Shown: positions 42,929-51,464 of the stretch, one piece after another
How positions within the stretch are numbered: position 1 is the first letter of the stretch
Layout: each line of letters begins with the position of its first letter
Origin: JAEXZL01 sp049943125
GTDB lineage: Bacteria; Bacillota; Clostridia; Clostridiales; Clostridiaceae
NCBI RefSeq assembly: GCF_049943125.1
Contig: NZ_CP188040.1
Span: 1,922,001-1,986,000, forward strand
DNA length: 64,000 bases
Direction of reading: 5' to 3'
The notes under the pieces: model-generated
Seen by the model: the letters and a program-made list of their open reading frames with translations, nothing else
Told to the model about the DNA's origin: nothing
The model's database searches: none
Translations under genes and position numbers: made by a program

Positions 42929-44101
42929 ATGGACAATTTTAATTTTTATGCACCAACCTATTTTGCTTTTGGTAGAGAAAGTGAGAAAAAAACTGGTAGA
43001 CTTGTAAGACGCTTTGGAGGCTCTAAGGTTCTGGTTCATTATGGTGGCGGATCTGTAAAGAGAAATGGAGTATTAGATGCCGTACTTAACTCTTTAAAGG
43101 AAGAAGGACTAGAGTATGTAGAGCTAGGCGGAGTTAAGCCAAATCCTAGAAGTGGGCTGGTGTATGAAGGAATTGAGCTTTGTAGGAGAGAAGGGATAGA
43201 TTTTATCCTGGCAGTAGGTGGAGGAAGTGCTATTGACTCTGCTAAGGCCATAGCAGCAGGAGCTGTTTATGAAGGAGACTTCTGGGACTTTTACAGCAAG
43301 GATATGTCTGTGCGCAATGCCCTTCCTGTAGGAACAGTACTTACTATAGCTGCAGCAGGAAGCGAAGGCTCACCAGATACAGTTATTACCCATGAGGATG
43401 GTATGCTTAAAAGAGGAGCTTCTGGAGAAGCCTTAAGACCAAGATTTTCTGTGTTAAATCCTGAGTTCACCTGCACCCTTGATGCATATCAAACAGCTTG
43501 TGGTGTTACAGATATCATGGCTCATGTTTGTGAAAGATATTTTACTAATACTAAAAATGTGGAAACCACCGATAGATTATGTGAAGCTGTGTTAAAGGCA
43601 GTCATTACAGAAGCTCCTAAGATTATCCATAACTTAACGGATTATGAGGCAAGAGCCAATCTAATGTGGGCAGGAATGGTTGCTCACAATAATATAGTTG
43701 GTGTTGGAAGGGAGCAGGACTGGTCCAGCCATGGTATAGAGCATGAGCTTTCAGCCCTTTATGATGTAGCTCATGGAGCAGGTCTTGCAGTGATCTTCCC
43801 TGCCTGGATGACCTATGTAATGCACCACGATGTAAACCGATTTGCACAATTTGCCGTTAGAGTATGGGACTGTGATATGAACTTTGCAAATCCTGAGCTC
43901 ACAGCCTTAGAAGGAATTAAGCGATTCAAGGAATTCCTAAGGGGAATAGGTATGCCTACAAACTTTAGAGAGCTGAGAGCTGAGGAGAAGGATATACCAA
44001 GGATGGTGGAAACCTTAGGAGTTACAGAGGAAAGAAGAATAGGAAGATTCGTACCTCTTGGACCTAAGGATATAGAAAATATCTATAGGCTTGCTTTATA
44101 G
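42929..44101 (+). CDS. Iron-containing alcohol dehydrogenase (butanol-dehydrogenase type)
   Basis: A 390-aa group III alcohol dehydrogenase. Landmarks: N-terminal YFAFGRESEKKTGRLV, NAD(P)-binding GGGSAIDSAKAIAAG (about residue 95), conserved Asp/His iron ligands in DIMAHVCERYF and HGIEHELSALYDVAHGAGL. Clostridial relatives reduce butyraldehyde or acetaldehyde to the alcohol during fermentation; the actual substrate is not fixed by sequence. RBS AGGAGG precedes ATG 42929. Monocistronic, ended by a strong terminator. Confidence 0.94.
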   Translation: MDNFNFYAPTYFAFGRESEKKTGRLVRRFGGSKVLVHYGGGSVKRNGVLDAVLNSLKEEGLEYVELGGVKPNPRSGLVYEGIELCRREGIDFILAVGGGSAIDSAKAIAAGAVYEGDFWDFYSKDMSVRNALPVGTVLTIAAAGSEGSPDTVITHEDGMLKRGASGEALRPRFSVLNPEFTCTLDAYQTACGVTDIMAHVCERYFTNTKNVETTDRLCEAVLKAVITEAPKIIHNLTDYEARANLMWAGMVAHNNIVGVGREQDWSSHGIEHELSALYDVAHGAGLAVIFPAWMTYVMHHDVNRFAQFAVRVWDCDMNFANPELTALEGIKRFKEFLRGIGMPTNFRELRAEEKDIPRMVETLGVTEERRIGRFVPLGPKDIENIYRLAL

Positions 44102-44118
44102 AAAAATATATAAAAAAT

Positions 44119-44154
44119 GGGAACCAGAGCGTATAAAAATATCCTCTGGTTCCC
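44119..44154. terminator. Terminator between convergent ADH and acidic-protein genes
   Basis: GGGAACCAGAG (44119-44129) pairs perfectly with CTCTGGTTCCC (44144-44154). T-run is short on the plus side. Confidence 0.8.
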
Positions 44155-44166
44155 TGTTATTATAAC

Positions 44167-44745
44167 TTAAATTTCATCGTCTTTATCAGTCTTTTTGCCC
44201 TTTGTATTGTTATCTTCAGTGGTGGTGCTGTCTGGATCTTTTTGTAGCTGGTTTAAATATTCCTCTATATCCTCTTCTGTTAGATCCACATAATAATTTA
44301 ATTCATCTTCTTCTTGCTGTAAAAGCTCCTTTTCCAGTTCTTCGTCTAGGAGCATTTGGTCCATGGCTTTTAAAAGATCCTCTTTTTTAATTTCTGAATG
44401 GCGTAATTCCTGTTTTAAAAGCTCCTCTTCATGGTTTATTTCTCTGCAGTTATATAGATTTTCTAGATAATCTATAGCCATTTTGCAGTTTTCTAAGGAG
44501 ATAAAGCAGCTGACCTCTCTCAACTCCTGAATATCTGTTAGTTTGCTTTCACCTATCATGGGGATTGGTTTTGCGTCAAAATCCTGAAGGAGGGCTTGAT
44601 AGGCTTCAAGGGACATATAGGAATCCTTCGCTTCATAAGCATCTGCCCTAACCTCAGAGCGAAACCAGCCTATAATATAATACTCCTTGAGCTTAAGGAT
44701 ATATCGATCCTTATACCTCATAGGAAATTTGTGATCTTGATTCAT
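44167..44745 (-). CDS. Unrecognised acidic protein
   Basis: No family recognised. The N-terminal 80 residues look globular (RYKDRYILKLKEYYIIGWF), and the C-terminal 90 are extremely rich in Glu/Asp, with a predicted coiled-coil-like stretch (DEELEKELLQQEEDELNYY) ending in a Lys/Asp tail. ATG 44745 is preceded by AGGAGG (complement of 44755-44760). It is monocistronic. Role not predictable. Confidence 0.7.
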   Translation of the reverse strand: MNQDHKFPMRYKDRYILKLKEYYIIGWFRSEVRADAYEAKDSYMSLEAYQALLQDFDAKPIPMIGESKLTDIQELREVSCFISLENCKMAIDYLENLYNCREINHEEELLKQELRHSEIKKEDLLKAMDQMLLDEELEKELLQQEEDELNYYVDLTEEDIEEYLNQLQKDPDSTTTEDNNTKGKKTDKDDEI

Positions 44746-44943
44746 GATTTACAACCTCCTGTTGGTGCATATTTTACTACCTCCTGAGTAAGAACGCTAT
44801 AATTTATATTTCAGCCAAGAATAGTTGTGTTTTATATAATAACATAATTTTTTTATTTTGTTACATTTTTAGGATATTGTATATAAAACTTTAAAATTTA
44901 CTAGGGGAATAAGGGTGAATTAAAAGCTGTAGCCATCAAAAAT

Positions 44944-44982
44944 AAAAAAAGAAGCCTATGAGGGGGATTCCTCTTAGACTCC
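44944..44982 (-). terminator. Terminator of the pepF gene (minus strand)
   Basis: On the minus strand GGAGTCTAAGAGG pairs with CCTCATAGGCTTC (one mismatch, two G-U) and is followed by TTTTTTT. Confidence 0.75.
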
Positions 44983-45010
44983 TTTGATGTTTTATATTGA
45001 ATCTATTTAA

Positions 45011-46720
45011 TTAGCTGTTCATCTTTTCAATTTCAGATAAAAGCACTTCCTTAGGATAGGATATAGCCTTTGCTACACTGCCTTCCTCAAAGGGAACTGA
45101 AAGATTTGCTACCTTAAGAAGCTCTAAATAACTCTTGCTGGCACCAGCCCTGCATAGATTGAGATAATCCTCCCAGGCCTGGTCTTTATTTTCTTCAAAG
45201 CGTTTTTTAAGCTCCATGGCACCCATGGTGGTTAAGGTGTAGTTTATATAGTAGAAGGGATATAGGAATATATGAAGCTTGTGATACCAGAAGCCACCTC
45301 TATCCATGAATTCATCCTCGTTGTATTTTCTCCAAGGCATGTATTTTTCCTCGAGCTTATGCCATTCAAGGGTACGCTCCTTTGGAGTTAGCTCAGGATT
45401 TGCATACATTATGTGCTGGAATTCATCCACGGCAACACCGAAGGGAACAAAGGTCATAGCCTCCTGGAGATGAGCAAATTTAAACTTATCTGCCTTATCA
45501 CCAAAGAATTGCTCTGCATAAGGATAGGAGAACTGTTCCATGGCCATAGAATGTATTTCGCAGATATCGGTGCTTGGACTGAAGTATTCTGATGTCTTTT
45601 GATGCCTCATAGCTTCATAGCCAGCAAAAGCATGACCAAGCTCATGGGTTAATACCTGCATGTCACCTATTGTATTATTAAAGCAGGAGAATACAAAGGG
45701 GGCCTTATAATCTTTAAGGGAGGTCATATAGCCAGTAGAAGCCTTGTTAGGCTTATTTACTAAATCCATAAGATCATGGTCTATCATAAAGTCTATAAAG
45801 TCACCGGTTTCAGGGCTGAGGTCATGATACATCTTTCTTGCTTCCTCAACTAAATAAGCCTCATCACCAATGGGCTCTGCATTTCCATCGGGGAAGATGA
45901 ACTTTTCATCATAAACCATGAGGCTGTCCACACCGATTCTTTTAGCTTGAGCTTCATAGAGCTTTGAGCAGAGAGGAACTATTTCCTTTCTTACCTGCTC
46001 TCTGAAGGCTGCAACCTCCTTCTGTCCATAATCACTTCGGCCTTGTTGAAGATAGCCAAGGGGAATAAAGTTTTCATGACCAAGAGCCTTACCCATTTTA
46101 TTTCTTATTTTCACTAGCTCAGCAAAGATTTCTTCCATCTTTTCTTCATTGCTGTTATAAAAGTCAGAATACGCCTTGAAGGCCTTTCTTCTCATCTCTC
46201 TATCAGGATGCTCAAAGTACTTTTGAACCCCGTATAGGTTAAGAACCTGTCCATCAAAATCTATTTTAGCTGTAGCCATGAGCTTCTGATAGGCATTGGT
46301 AAGCTTGGCCTCTTCCTGCATGTAGGGCACTAGAACTGGATCGAAGCTATCTAAGCCTCTCTGAATCCTTTTAAGAAGCTCTTCTCCGTATTCTCTATTT
46401 ATATCCTCCCTGTATGGACTTTCTAAAAGCCCTTTATTGAATTCTGTTAAATTCACCATCAGTAGTGGAAGCTCGTTATCTACCGTTTCGTTTTCTTTTT
46501 CATAGAACTCATCGGTGGTATCTAAGGTGTGTCTGATAAAAGCTATAACTGCTTGAGTTTCAAGCTTTGAGCTAAGCTCCTCTACGGTATTCATAGCAGC
46601 CTGTACATCCTCAAAGCTTCCAGCATTTTTTACTTGCTTTGTGAGTACTTCAATTTCCTTTTTGATATTTTCAAAATCAGGGCGTGTGTACTCTAAGGTC
46701 TTAAAAGAAAAATCTCCCAT
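45011..46720 (-). CDS. pepF: M3 family oligoendopeptidase F-like metallopeptidase
   Basis: The 569-aa protein carries the zinc-site HELGHAF with a downstream Glu in EIHSMAME, as in M3 peptidases (thimet/oligoendopeptidase F). It hydrolyses short peptides in the cytoplasm. The length is typical of the clostridial short M3 subfamily. ATG 46720 follows AGGAGA on the minus strand. It lies alone between the acidic-protein gene and the GNAT gene, with its own terminator at 44944. Exact peptide preference unknown. Confidence 0.94.
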   Translation of the reverse strand: MGDFSFKTLEYTRPDFENIKKEIEVLTKQVKNAGSFEDVQAAMNTVEELSSKLETQAVIAFIRHTLDTTDEFYEKENETVDNELPLLMVNLTEFNKGLLESPYREDINREYGEELLKRIQRGLDSFDPVLVPYMQEEAKLTNAYQKLMATAKIDFDGQVLNLYGVQKYFEHPDREMRRKAFKAYSDFYNSNEEKMEEIFAELVKIRNKMGKALGHENFIPLGYLQQGRSDYGQKEVAAFREQVRKEIVPLCSKLYEAQAKRIGVDSLMVYDEKFIFPDGNAEPIGDEAYLVEEARKMYHDLSPETGDFIDFMIDHDLMDLVNKPNKASTGYMTSLKDYKAPFVFSCFNNTIGDMQVLTHELGHAFAGYEAMRHQKTSEYFSPSTDICEIHSMAMEQFSYPYAEQFFGDKADKFKFAHLQEAMTFVPFGVAVDEFQHIMYANPELTPKERTLEWHKLEEKYMPWRKYNEDEFMDRGGFWYHKLHIFLYPFYYINYTLTTMGAMELKKRFEENKDQAWEDYLNLCRAGASKSYLELLKVANLSVPFEEGSVAKAISYPKEVLLSEIEKMNS

Positions 46721-46881
46721 AAAATCATCTCCTTACATAAATAGAAACATTAACGATATGTTATCTAAATATTTATAATTTTTATATATTATTCTATCAT
46801 ACTGCAAAGGAATTTTTAACCATTTAAGTATAAATAATAATTATTTTGAATAAATAATTATTATTTATTAAATTGACCAGC

Positions 46882-47334
46882 TTAAAGGGAGTATCTGAGG
46901 TTGTAGCAATCGGGCACATCTTCTGATATATAACCAGTATCCTGAAAACCAACCTTTTTATATAGGTGCAATGCAGCAAAGTCATTTTTATTAACACATA
47001 CCTCTACAGAAGAGTATTTTCTCTCATCCTTAAGGATATTAAGGATTTTCTTCAGGGCATCAGTACCATATCCATTACCTTGAAATCCAGCATCGATCAT
47101 AAGCTGCTGCAGCTCATAACATGTAGGCTCCTCGTCTAAATCCCGTACCATTGTAATGCCTATAATAGCTTTATCAGATGCAATTGCAAAGACTCTAGCC
47201 CGGCAATTTCTATAAACATAACCTCTCGCTAGAATTCCCATAGGAGATGCTACGAAGCCTTTTTGTTCCTCCGAAACCTTTAACCGTGCTACTTGAAGCC
47301 AGTTATTTTCATCAATCTCTTTTAAAGTAATCAT
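46882..47334 (-). CDS. GNAT family N-acetyltransferase (spermidine/BltD-like)
   Basis: The acetyl-CoA loop is QGNGYGTDAL (about residue 90), followed by EVCVNKNDFAALHLYKKVGF, the classic GNAT C-terminal signature. Overall similarity in pattern to SpeG/BltD spermine/spermidine acetyltransferases (MIDAGFQGNGYGT) suggests a polyamine or related amine substrate, but this is inference. 150 aa. ATG 47334 with GGAGG on the minus strand (47342-47346); the leader has an alternative hairpin that could hide this site (47342-47382). No neighbour shares its direction. Confidence 0.87.
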   Translation of the reverse strand: MITLKEIDENNWLQVARLKVSEEQKGFVASPMGILARGYVYRNCRARVFAIASDKAIIGITMVRDLDEEPTCYELQQLMIDAGFQGNGYGTDALKKILNILKDERKYSSVEVCVNKNDFAALHLYKKVGFQDTGYISEDVPDCYNLRYSL

Positions 47335-47639
47335 TTTATAACCTCCAGAAAATTATATTGGAGGGTTATTTATAAGCCCTCCGTAATCCACTTGATATGA
47401 AACTGTTGTTGCTGTTCATAAATCATCAACCCTTTCTTTCATATGATATTTATCATGATGCCGAAGCAAAATAATAGCTTGTTTGAATATTAGAGATATA
47501 CAGCTATATATATACTATTATAATACTTTAATAAGTATAAATAAGGATATTAATGTAATAATTGTAAATAAATTTATGTTCAGATATAATAAATTTATAG
47601 TGTGGAATTATTTTATAACTTGTTTAGGGAGAAGTGGGT
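47335..47639. other. 305-base divergent gap
   Basis: It contains the GNAT leader structure at 47342-47382 near its left end; the rest is very AT-rich with no convincing gene. A frame from 47483 runs into the gene at 47640 but lacks a ribosome binding site. Confidence 0.55.
47342..47382 (-). promoter_or_regulatory. Alternative-pairing leader of the GNAT gene
   Basis: Read on the minus strand, the leader contains GGAGGG (47377-47382), CCCTCC (47360-47365) and the Shine-Dalgarno GGAGG (47342-47346). The middle element can pair with either outer one, so the first pairing would free and the second would mask the ribosome binding site. Confidence 0.5.
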
Positions 47640-48119
47640 ATGGGCGCTATAGAGAAGATAGTAGGATTTATCAAAAAAAGTGGATTTGTTATACTGGCCT
47701 TAATAATCAGTCAAATAGTAAGCTCGTCTTATGGAAGAATAGCTGGTGAAGCAGTTTTTTGGCTTATCACTGGTGTTATCAGCGGAATTAAATATCTAAA
47801 GAGGAGAGAAGCTAAAGCATTAATTGACACATATTTAGTAGAGAAGAATTTTAAAGACTATAAGCTCTTAAATGTAGAGCAGAAGGAAAATGGTCTTTGG
47901 AGAGCAGAATGCATGGTGTTGGATTATGAAAAGTATTATGATGACTTAAAATTTGATGTCGAGCTAGATACCTGGAGCGGAAGATATTTTGATAATTTCA
48001 CAGAAAAAGAGCAGGAGCACCTTTTGGAATACTCTGATAGGGAGAAACAGCTAGAAGCTATGAGTGTTATTCAGGAAGAGGCAGCTGACATTCAAGAAGA
48101 AGTATTTGAAACTATTTAA
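47640..48119 (+). CDS. Unrecognised membrane-associated protein
   Basis: No family recognised. The 159-aa product starts with an amphipathic/hydrophobic region (about residues 7-45, VILALIISQIVSSSYG then AVFWLITGVISGIKYL) suggesting one or two membrane segments, followed by a soluble C-terminal domain with many charged residues. ATG 47640 is preceded by AGGGAGA; an upstream GTG at 47634 is weaker. Monocistronic so far as visible. Function unknown. Confidence 0.65.
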   Translation: MGAIEKIVGFIKKSGFVILALIISQIVSSSYGRIAGEAVFWLITGVISGIKYLKRREAKALIDTYLVEKNFKDYKLLNVEQKENGLWRAECMVLDYEKYYDDLKFDVELDTWSGRYFDNFTEKEQEHLLEYSDREKQLEAMSVIQEEAADIQEEVFETI

Positions 48120-48217
48120 AGAATAGTGCTTATTAGTAAAAACACAGCATAGTATAATACAGTTAATGGAGAAGATAGTTCATTTGGCCATTAAGACAAG
48201 GAGCTTGGGTTGGAAAA

Positions 48218-49297
48218 ATGAAGAAGAGAAAAGTTTTAAGGTCAATAGCGGTTATCGCTATTTGTATAGGATTAGTTATGGTTAGTTTATATATCTATAG
48301 TAAGTACCAAATGAGAAAAATTCCTGAACTATCTTTTCAGGAAGCGCTTGAATATACTATGAAAGGCAATGAAGAGGCTATAATTACCGTTGGTATTATA
48401 GAAAATGATAAAGCTTCTTATAGGGTCTATGGAGAAAACGGTAAAGAACTATCATCAGAGCTACATACATATGAAATAGGTTCCCTTACAAAAACCTTTA
48501 CTGCGGCAATGATATCCAAGGCAATAGAGGAAGGTTTAATAGGAATAAATAATACTATAGATGAGTACCTTTCACTATCGAAGGGAAACAGCTATCCTAC
48601 CATAAAAGAATTACTAACCCATACATCTGGATATAAGCCATATTATTTTGAAAGTCAAATGATATCTAATTTCCTCAAAGGAAGAAATGATTTCTATGGA
48701 ATTACAAAGAAGATGATTCTGGACAAAGCATCTGATATAGATTTGCCTAATGAAGAATATTCCTTTAATTATTCTAATTATGGTTATGCAATGTTAGGTT
48801 TAGTTCTTGAAGAAGTATATGAAGAAGATTACACCGCTTTAATGAATCAATACCTTCAAGATGACTTACAGCTGCCAAATACAGAAATATCTAATAAAGA
48901 TGGTGACTTGAATAATTATTGGGATTGGAAAGATAATGATGCTTATCTACCAGCAGGAGCCATTACCTCTGACATTTTAGATATGCTAGCTTATGCACAG
49001 ATGCAGATGGATCAAGAAAAATATTTTTCACAATGCCATGAAAGTATAAAGGAAATTTCAGAATCTACTGTACAAAATAAGATGATGAATATCAATATGG
49101 ATGCAATAGGCATGGCATGGCTTATTGATAAAGAAAATAATATAATATGGCATAATGGAGGAACTGATGATTATAACAGTTATATGGGGTTCAGCCCTGA
49201 AAGAGGTGTAGCCGTTGTAATACTGTCAAATCTTTCTCCAAATTACAGAATTCCTGCTACAGTCATAGGAATTAAACTATTAAAAGCTTTGAATTAA
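48218..49297 (+). CDS. Beta-lactamase class C-like serine hydrolase, membrane-anchored
   Basis: The catalytic triad pattern of class C/penicillin-binding-like hydrolases is present: SLTK (SxxK) near residue 89, YSN in FNYSNYGYAML (YxN), and HNGG near the end (KTG equivalent). An N-terminal transmembrane helix (about residues 7-27) anchors the domain outside. Most relatives are peptidases or esterases rather than true beta-lactamases. 359 aa. The spacing GCTTGGGTTGGAAAA before ATG 48218 is a weak ribosome binding site. Stand-alone. Confidence 0.88.
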   Translation: MKKRKVLRSIAVIAICIGLVMVSLYIYSKYQMRKIPELSFQEALEYTMKGNEEAIITVGIIENDKASYRVYGENGKELSSELHTYEIGSLTKTFTAAMISKAIEEGLIGINNTIDEYLSLSKGNSYPTIKELLTHTSGYKPYYFESQMISNFLKGRNDFYGITKKMILDKASDIDLPNEEYSFNYSNYGYAMLGLVLEEVYEEDYTALMNQYLQDDLQLPNTEISNKDGDLNNYWDWKDNDAYLPAGAITSDILDMLAYAQMQMDQEKYFSQCHESIKEISESTVQNKMMNINMDAIGMAWLIDKENNIIWHNGGTDDYNSYMGFSPERGVAVVILSNLSPNYRIPATVIGIKLLKALN

Positions 49298-49382
49298 TTA
49301 ATTGTAATATGATCCTAGTGTTTACTAGTAAGAATACAGCTTATTATGTTACTATAATATGATAATGTGAACAGAATTAAAT

Positions 49383-49787
49383 ATGGGAGTATGGATAGAA
49401 AATATTATGGACAATTTTACAAAAGAACATTTAATAGAAGCCTTGAGAGTAGTAGCATCAACTATTAGCAGGTGTGAGAAAATACAGCCTAAATTTGCTG
49501 AGGGGACATCTCAACATACTCTCCTTAGGAATAGGATAAAAGCACTGTATATTTCTAAAGCTTTAATAGCTGCTGACAGTACTATAGATACGTATACTAG
49601 AGAAGAATTGATGGCTGCATTACCGCCAGTATCTTCTATTATAAGTAAAACAGAAAAGGCGCAGAGTAAGTATGAAGAAGGGACTGCTCAGTATAAGCGG
49701 TTTGAGCCTACAATTAAAGCCATGAAAATATCAAAGTCATTGATAGAGTATGAGCTTTTTCATAGAGAAAACAAAAGCCCGCAATAG
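49383..49787 (+). CDS. Small duplicated-domain protein of unknown function
   Basis: No named family recognised. The 134-aa protein is an internal duplication: residues about 12-65 (FTKEHLIEALRVVASTISRC) repeat at about 71-124 (YTREELMAALPPVSSIISKT), with the shared pattern EKxQxKxxEGTxQ and IKAxxISKxLI, a period of 59 residues. An alternative start at ATG 49407 would begin just before the first repeat; neither start has a strong Shine-Dalgarno. The end of the gene runs into the terminator. Confidence 0.7.
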   Translation: MGVWIENIMDNFTKEHLIEALRVVASTISRCEKIQPKFAEGTSQHTLLRNRIKALYISKALIAADSTIDTYTREELMAALPPVSSIISKTEKAQSKYEEGTAQYKRFEPTIKAMKISKSLIEYELFHRENKSPQ

Positions 49788-49802
49788 CGGGCATTTGTTT
49801 TT
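49777..49802 (+). terminator. Terminator overlapping the end of the duplicated-domain gene
   Basis: GCCCGC (49777-49782) pairs with GCGGGC (49787-49792), with T-rich sequence following. The stem includes the last codons and stop. Confidence 0.8.
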
Positions 49803-49824
49803 AGAAGCTTGTTTTCGTTGTCTT

Positions 49825-50328
49825 TTATTTTTCTAGAATCTCCAGCACCTCTCCAATATAGAGAGTATGATAATCCTTCAAGGGATACATTAGGGCGTCG
49901 TACTGGCTTTGATCAAAGTCTGATGGTGATAGGTCGCTGTGAAGGAGCTTTTTGCATACCATAACTAGCTTGGCTTCTTCAAAATAGGTTGTTCCAGAAT
50001 GGAAGACTGGGGTGAGCTTGGTTTCTTTTACCTTGTCCACATCTCTTCCAGAAACCCTCCCGCAGAGGGCTAGAGCTTCTCTGTATTCTTCAGTGAAGAA
50101 GCTTAAGGTGAAGGTATCGTTCCTATCTAAAAATTCTTTAGTGTATCTGGTAGGTCTTACATAAATGGTGGCAGCATTCTTGTTCCAGAATACTCCTAAG
50201 CCCCCCCAGCTGGCGGTCATGGTGTTGAAGCCTTTTTCATCTCCAGCGGTAATAAGAAGCCATTCCTTACCTATGAGGGTAAAGGGGTTAACAGTAAAGG
50301 TATTAGGGTCTACAGCTTTAAAGCTCAT
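49825..50328 (-). CDS. Flavin reductase domain (FMN-binding split barrel) protein
   Basis: The 167-aa protein has the flavin-reductase-like fold: KEWLLITAGDEKGFNTMTASW (first 21 truncated here as LLITAGDEKGFNTMTASW), GGLGVFWNKNAATIYVRPTR, and LSFFTEEYREALALCG. Members bind FMN and transfer electrons or act as flavoredoxins in anaerobes. Start ATG 50328 with GGGAGG-type site on the minus strand. Partner unknown. Minus-strand neighbour of the patatin gene but separated by about 70 bases. Confidence 0.88.
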   Translation of the reverse strand: MSFKAVDPNTFTVNPFTLIGKEWLLITAGDEKGFNTMTASWGGLGVFWNKNAATIYVRPTRYTKEFLDRNDTFTLSFFTEEYREALALCGRVSGRDVDKVKETKLTPVFHSGTTYFEEAKLVMVCKKLLHSDLSPSDFDQSQYDALMYPLKDYHTLYIGEVLEILEK

Positions 50329-50398
50329 TGTTGATTACCTCCCAAGTTTTTATTAACTATATATTTTATTACCACAATTGAGTAATAAATTCTTAAGC

Positions 50399-51250
50399 TT
50401 AACTATTTAAAAAAGCCATAAGGCTATCATAGCTTTCCTCTCCACACTTATAGCCAGCTTCGTAGAGGGCTGTAAGCTTTTCTTTATCTTTTTCTATTCT
50501 TCCTAGATTTACTGGTTCTTTAGGCTGTATAACAAAAGCACGACCTGCCTTAACCTCTTGTTCTATTAAATCTAAGCTTTCATTATAATTAATATGCCTC
50601 TTTTCTATGGTCTCAATAAGCTTAGGATAAGCTTTATATTTTCTTTTAATTAAGGGCAGCATTTTGTTGGGACCCTTTCTATAGCCTGGATGCTGAGTAA
50701 GTATAATTACATTTTTTGTGTTACCATCTTCTATGGCCTTCTGGAGGGGAATAGAATCTGCTATCCCTCCATCTAAGTATTTTTCTCCTTTTATTTCTAC
50801 CATCCTAGCCAGCAATGGTAGAGAGCTGGAGGCCCTTACAGCTATGATATCCTCATGAAGGTCCTCAATGGTTATATATTCTGCTTTACCAGTTCTGCAG
50901 TTAGTTACTACCACCTTAAAAACTGAAGGATTATTATCAAAGGCTTCAAAGTCATAGGGATGCAGCTTATTAGGTATTTGGTTATATATTAAATCTACTC
51001 CAAAAAGATCTCCTGTTTTAACTAAGCTGTAGAAGCTGCAGTAATTTCTATCCCTTAAATAGTTCACATTGGTCTCAAAGGCTCTCTTTTTCTGCTTTGA
51101 GAGATAGCTACAGCAATGGCAGGCTCCTGCTGATACTCCATAGCAGGCGTCAAAGGATATGTTTTTATCTAAAAAGAAATCAAGTACTCCAGCAGTGTAT
51201 ACTCCTCGCATGCCACCGCCTTCTAGTATAAGTCCATTAGCTCCTGTCAT
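50399..51250 (-). CDS. Patatin-like phospholipase (RssA/YjjU type)
   Basis: The oxyanion-hole GGGMRG (about residue 11), nucleophile GVSAG (about 38) and DGG (about 160, catalytic Asp) are all present in DACYGVSAGACHCC and LDGGIADSIP. 283-aa single-domain patatins are widespread, acting as lipid acyl hydrolases inside the cell. ATG 51250 lies 215 bases from pstS on the opposite strand, sharing the Pho-box control region physically but pointing away from it. Substrate unknown. Confidence 0.92.
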   Translation of the reverse strand: MTGANGLILEGGGMRGVYTAGVLDFFLDKNISFDACYGVSAGACHCCSYLSKQKKRAFETNVNYLRDRNYCSFYSLVKTGDLFGVDLIYNQIPNKLHPYDFEAFDNNPSVFKVVVTNCRTGKAEYITIEDLHEDIIAVRASSSLPLLARMVEIKGEKYLDGGIADSIPLQKAIEDGNTKNVIILTQHPGYRKGPNKMLPLIKRKYKAYPKLIETIEKRHINYNESLDLIEQEVKAGRAFVIQPKEPVNLGRIEKDKEKLTALYEAGYKCGEESYDSLMAFLNS

Positions 51251-51362
51251 AAAAACACCTCGAATCGGTAAATGATAAAAATATTAATAAAAATATTATA
51301 ACACTTCTTTATAAAGATACTCTTTATTTTTTCTTATCTTTAGCTAAAAAAATAAAGTTGAT

Positions 51363-51401
51363 TTTACATAGATTTTACAGTACACTCCTTAGTTTTTTAC
51401 A
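51363..51401 (+). promoter_or_regulatory. Phased Pho boxes (PhoP binding) ahead of pstS
   Basis: TTTACA occurs at 51363-51368, 51374-51379 and 51396-51401, at 11- and 22-base steps, so the copies lie on one face of the helix, as PhoP repeats do in Firmicutes. A plausible -10 TACAAT follows at 51411-51416. The downstream operon is the phosphate transport and PhoPR system, so this is the expected phosphate-starvation control site. Confidence 0.75.
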
Positions 51402-51464
51402 GAGGGTTTGTACAATGTAAATTGTAAAGTTGATTTAAACCTTATAAATTCAGGAGGAAATAAC

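Noticed and set aside
47483..47749. 88-aa open frame overlapping the gene at 47640
   Set aside because: It lacks a ribosome binding site, has a composition of random AT-rich sequence and overlaps a better-supported gene.
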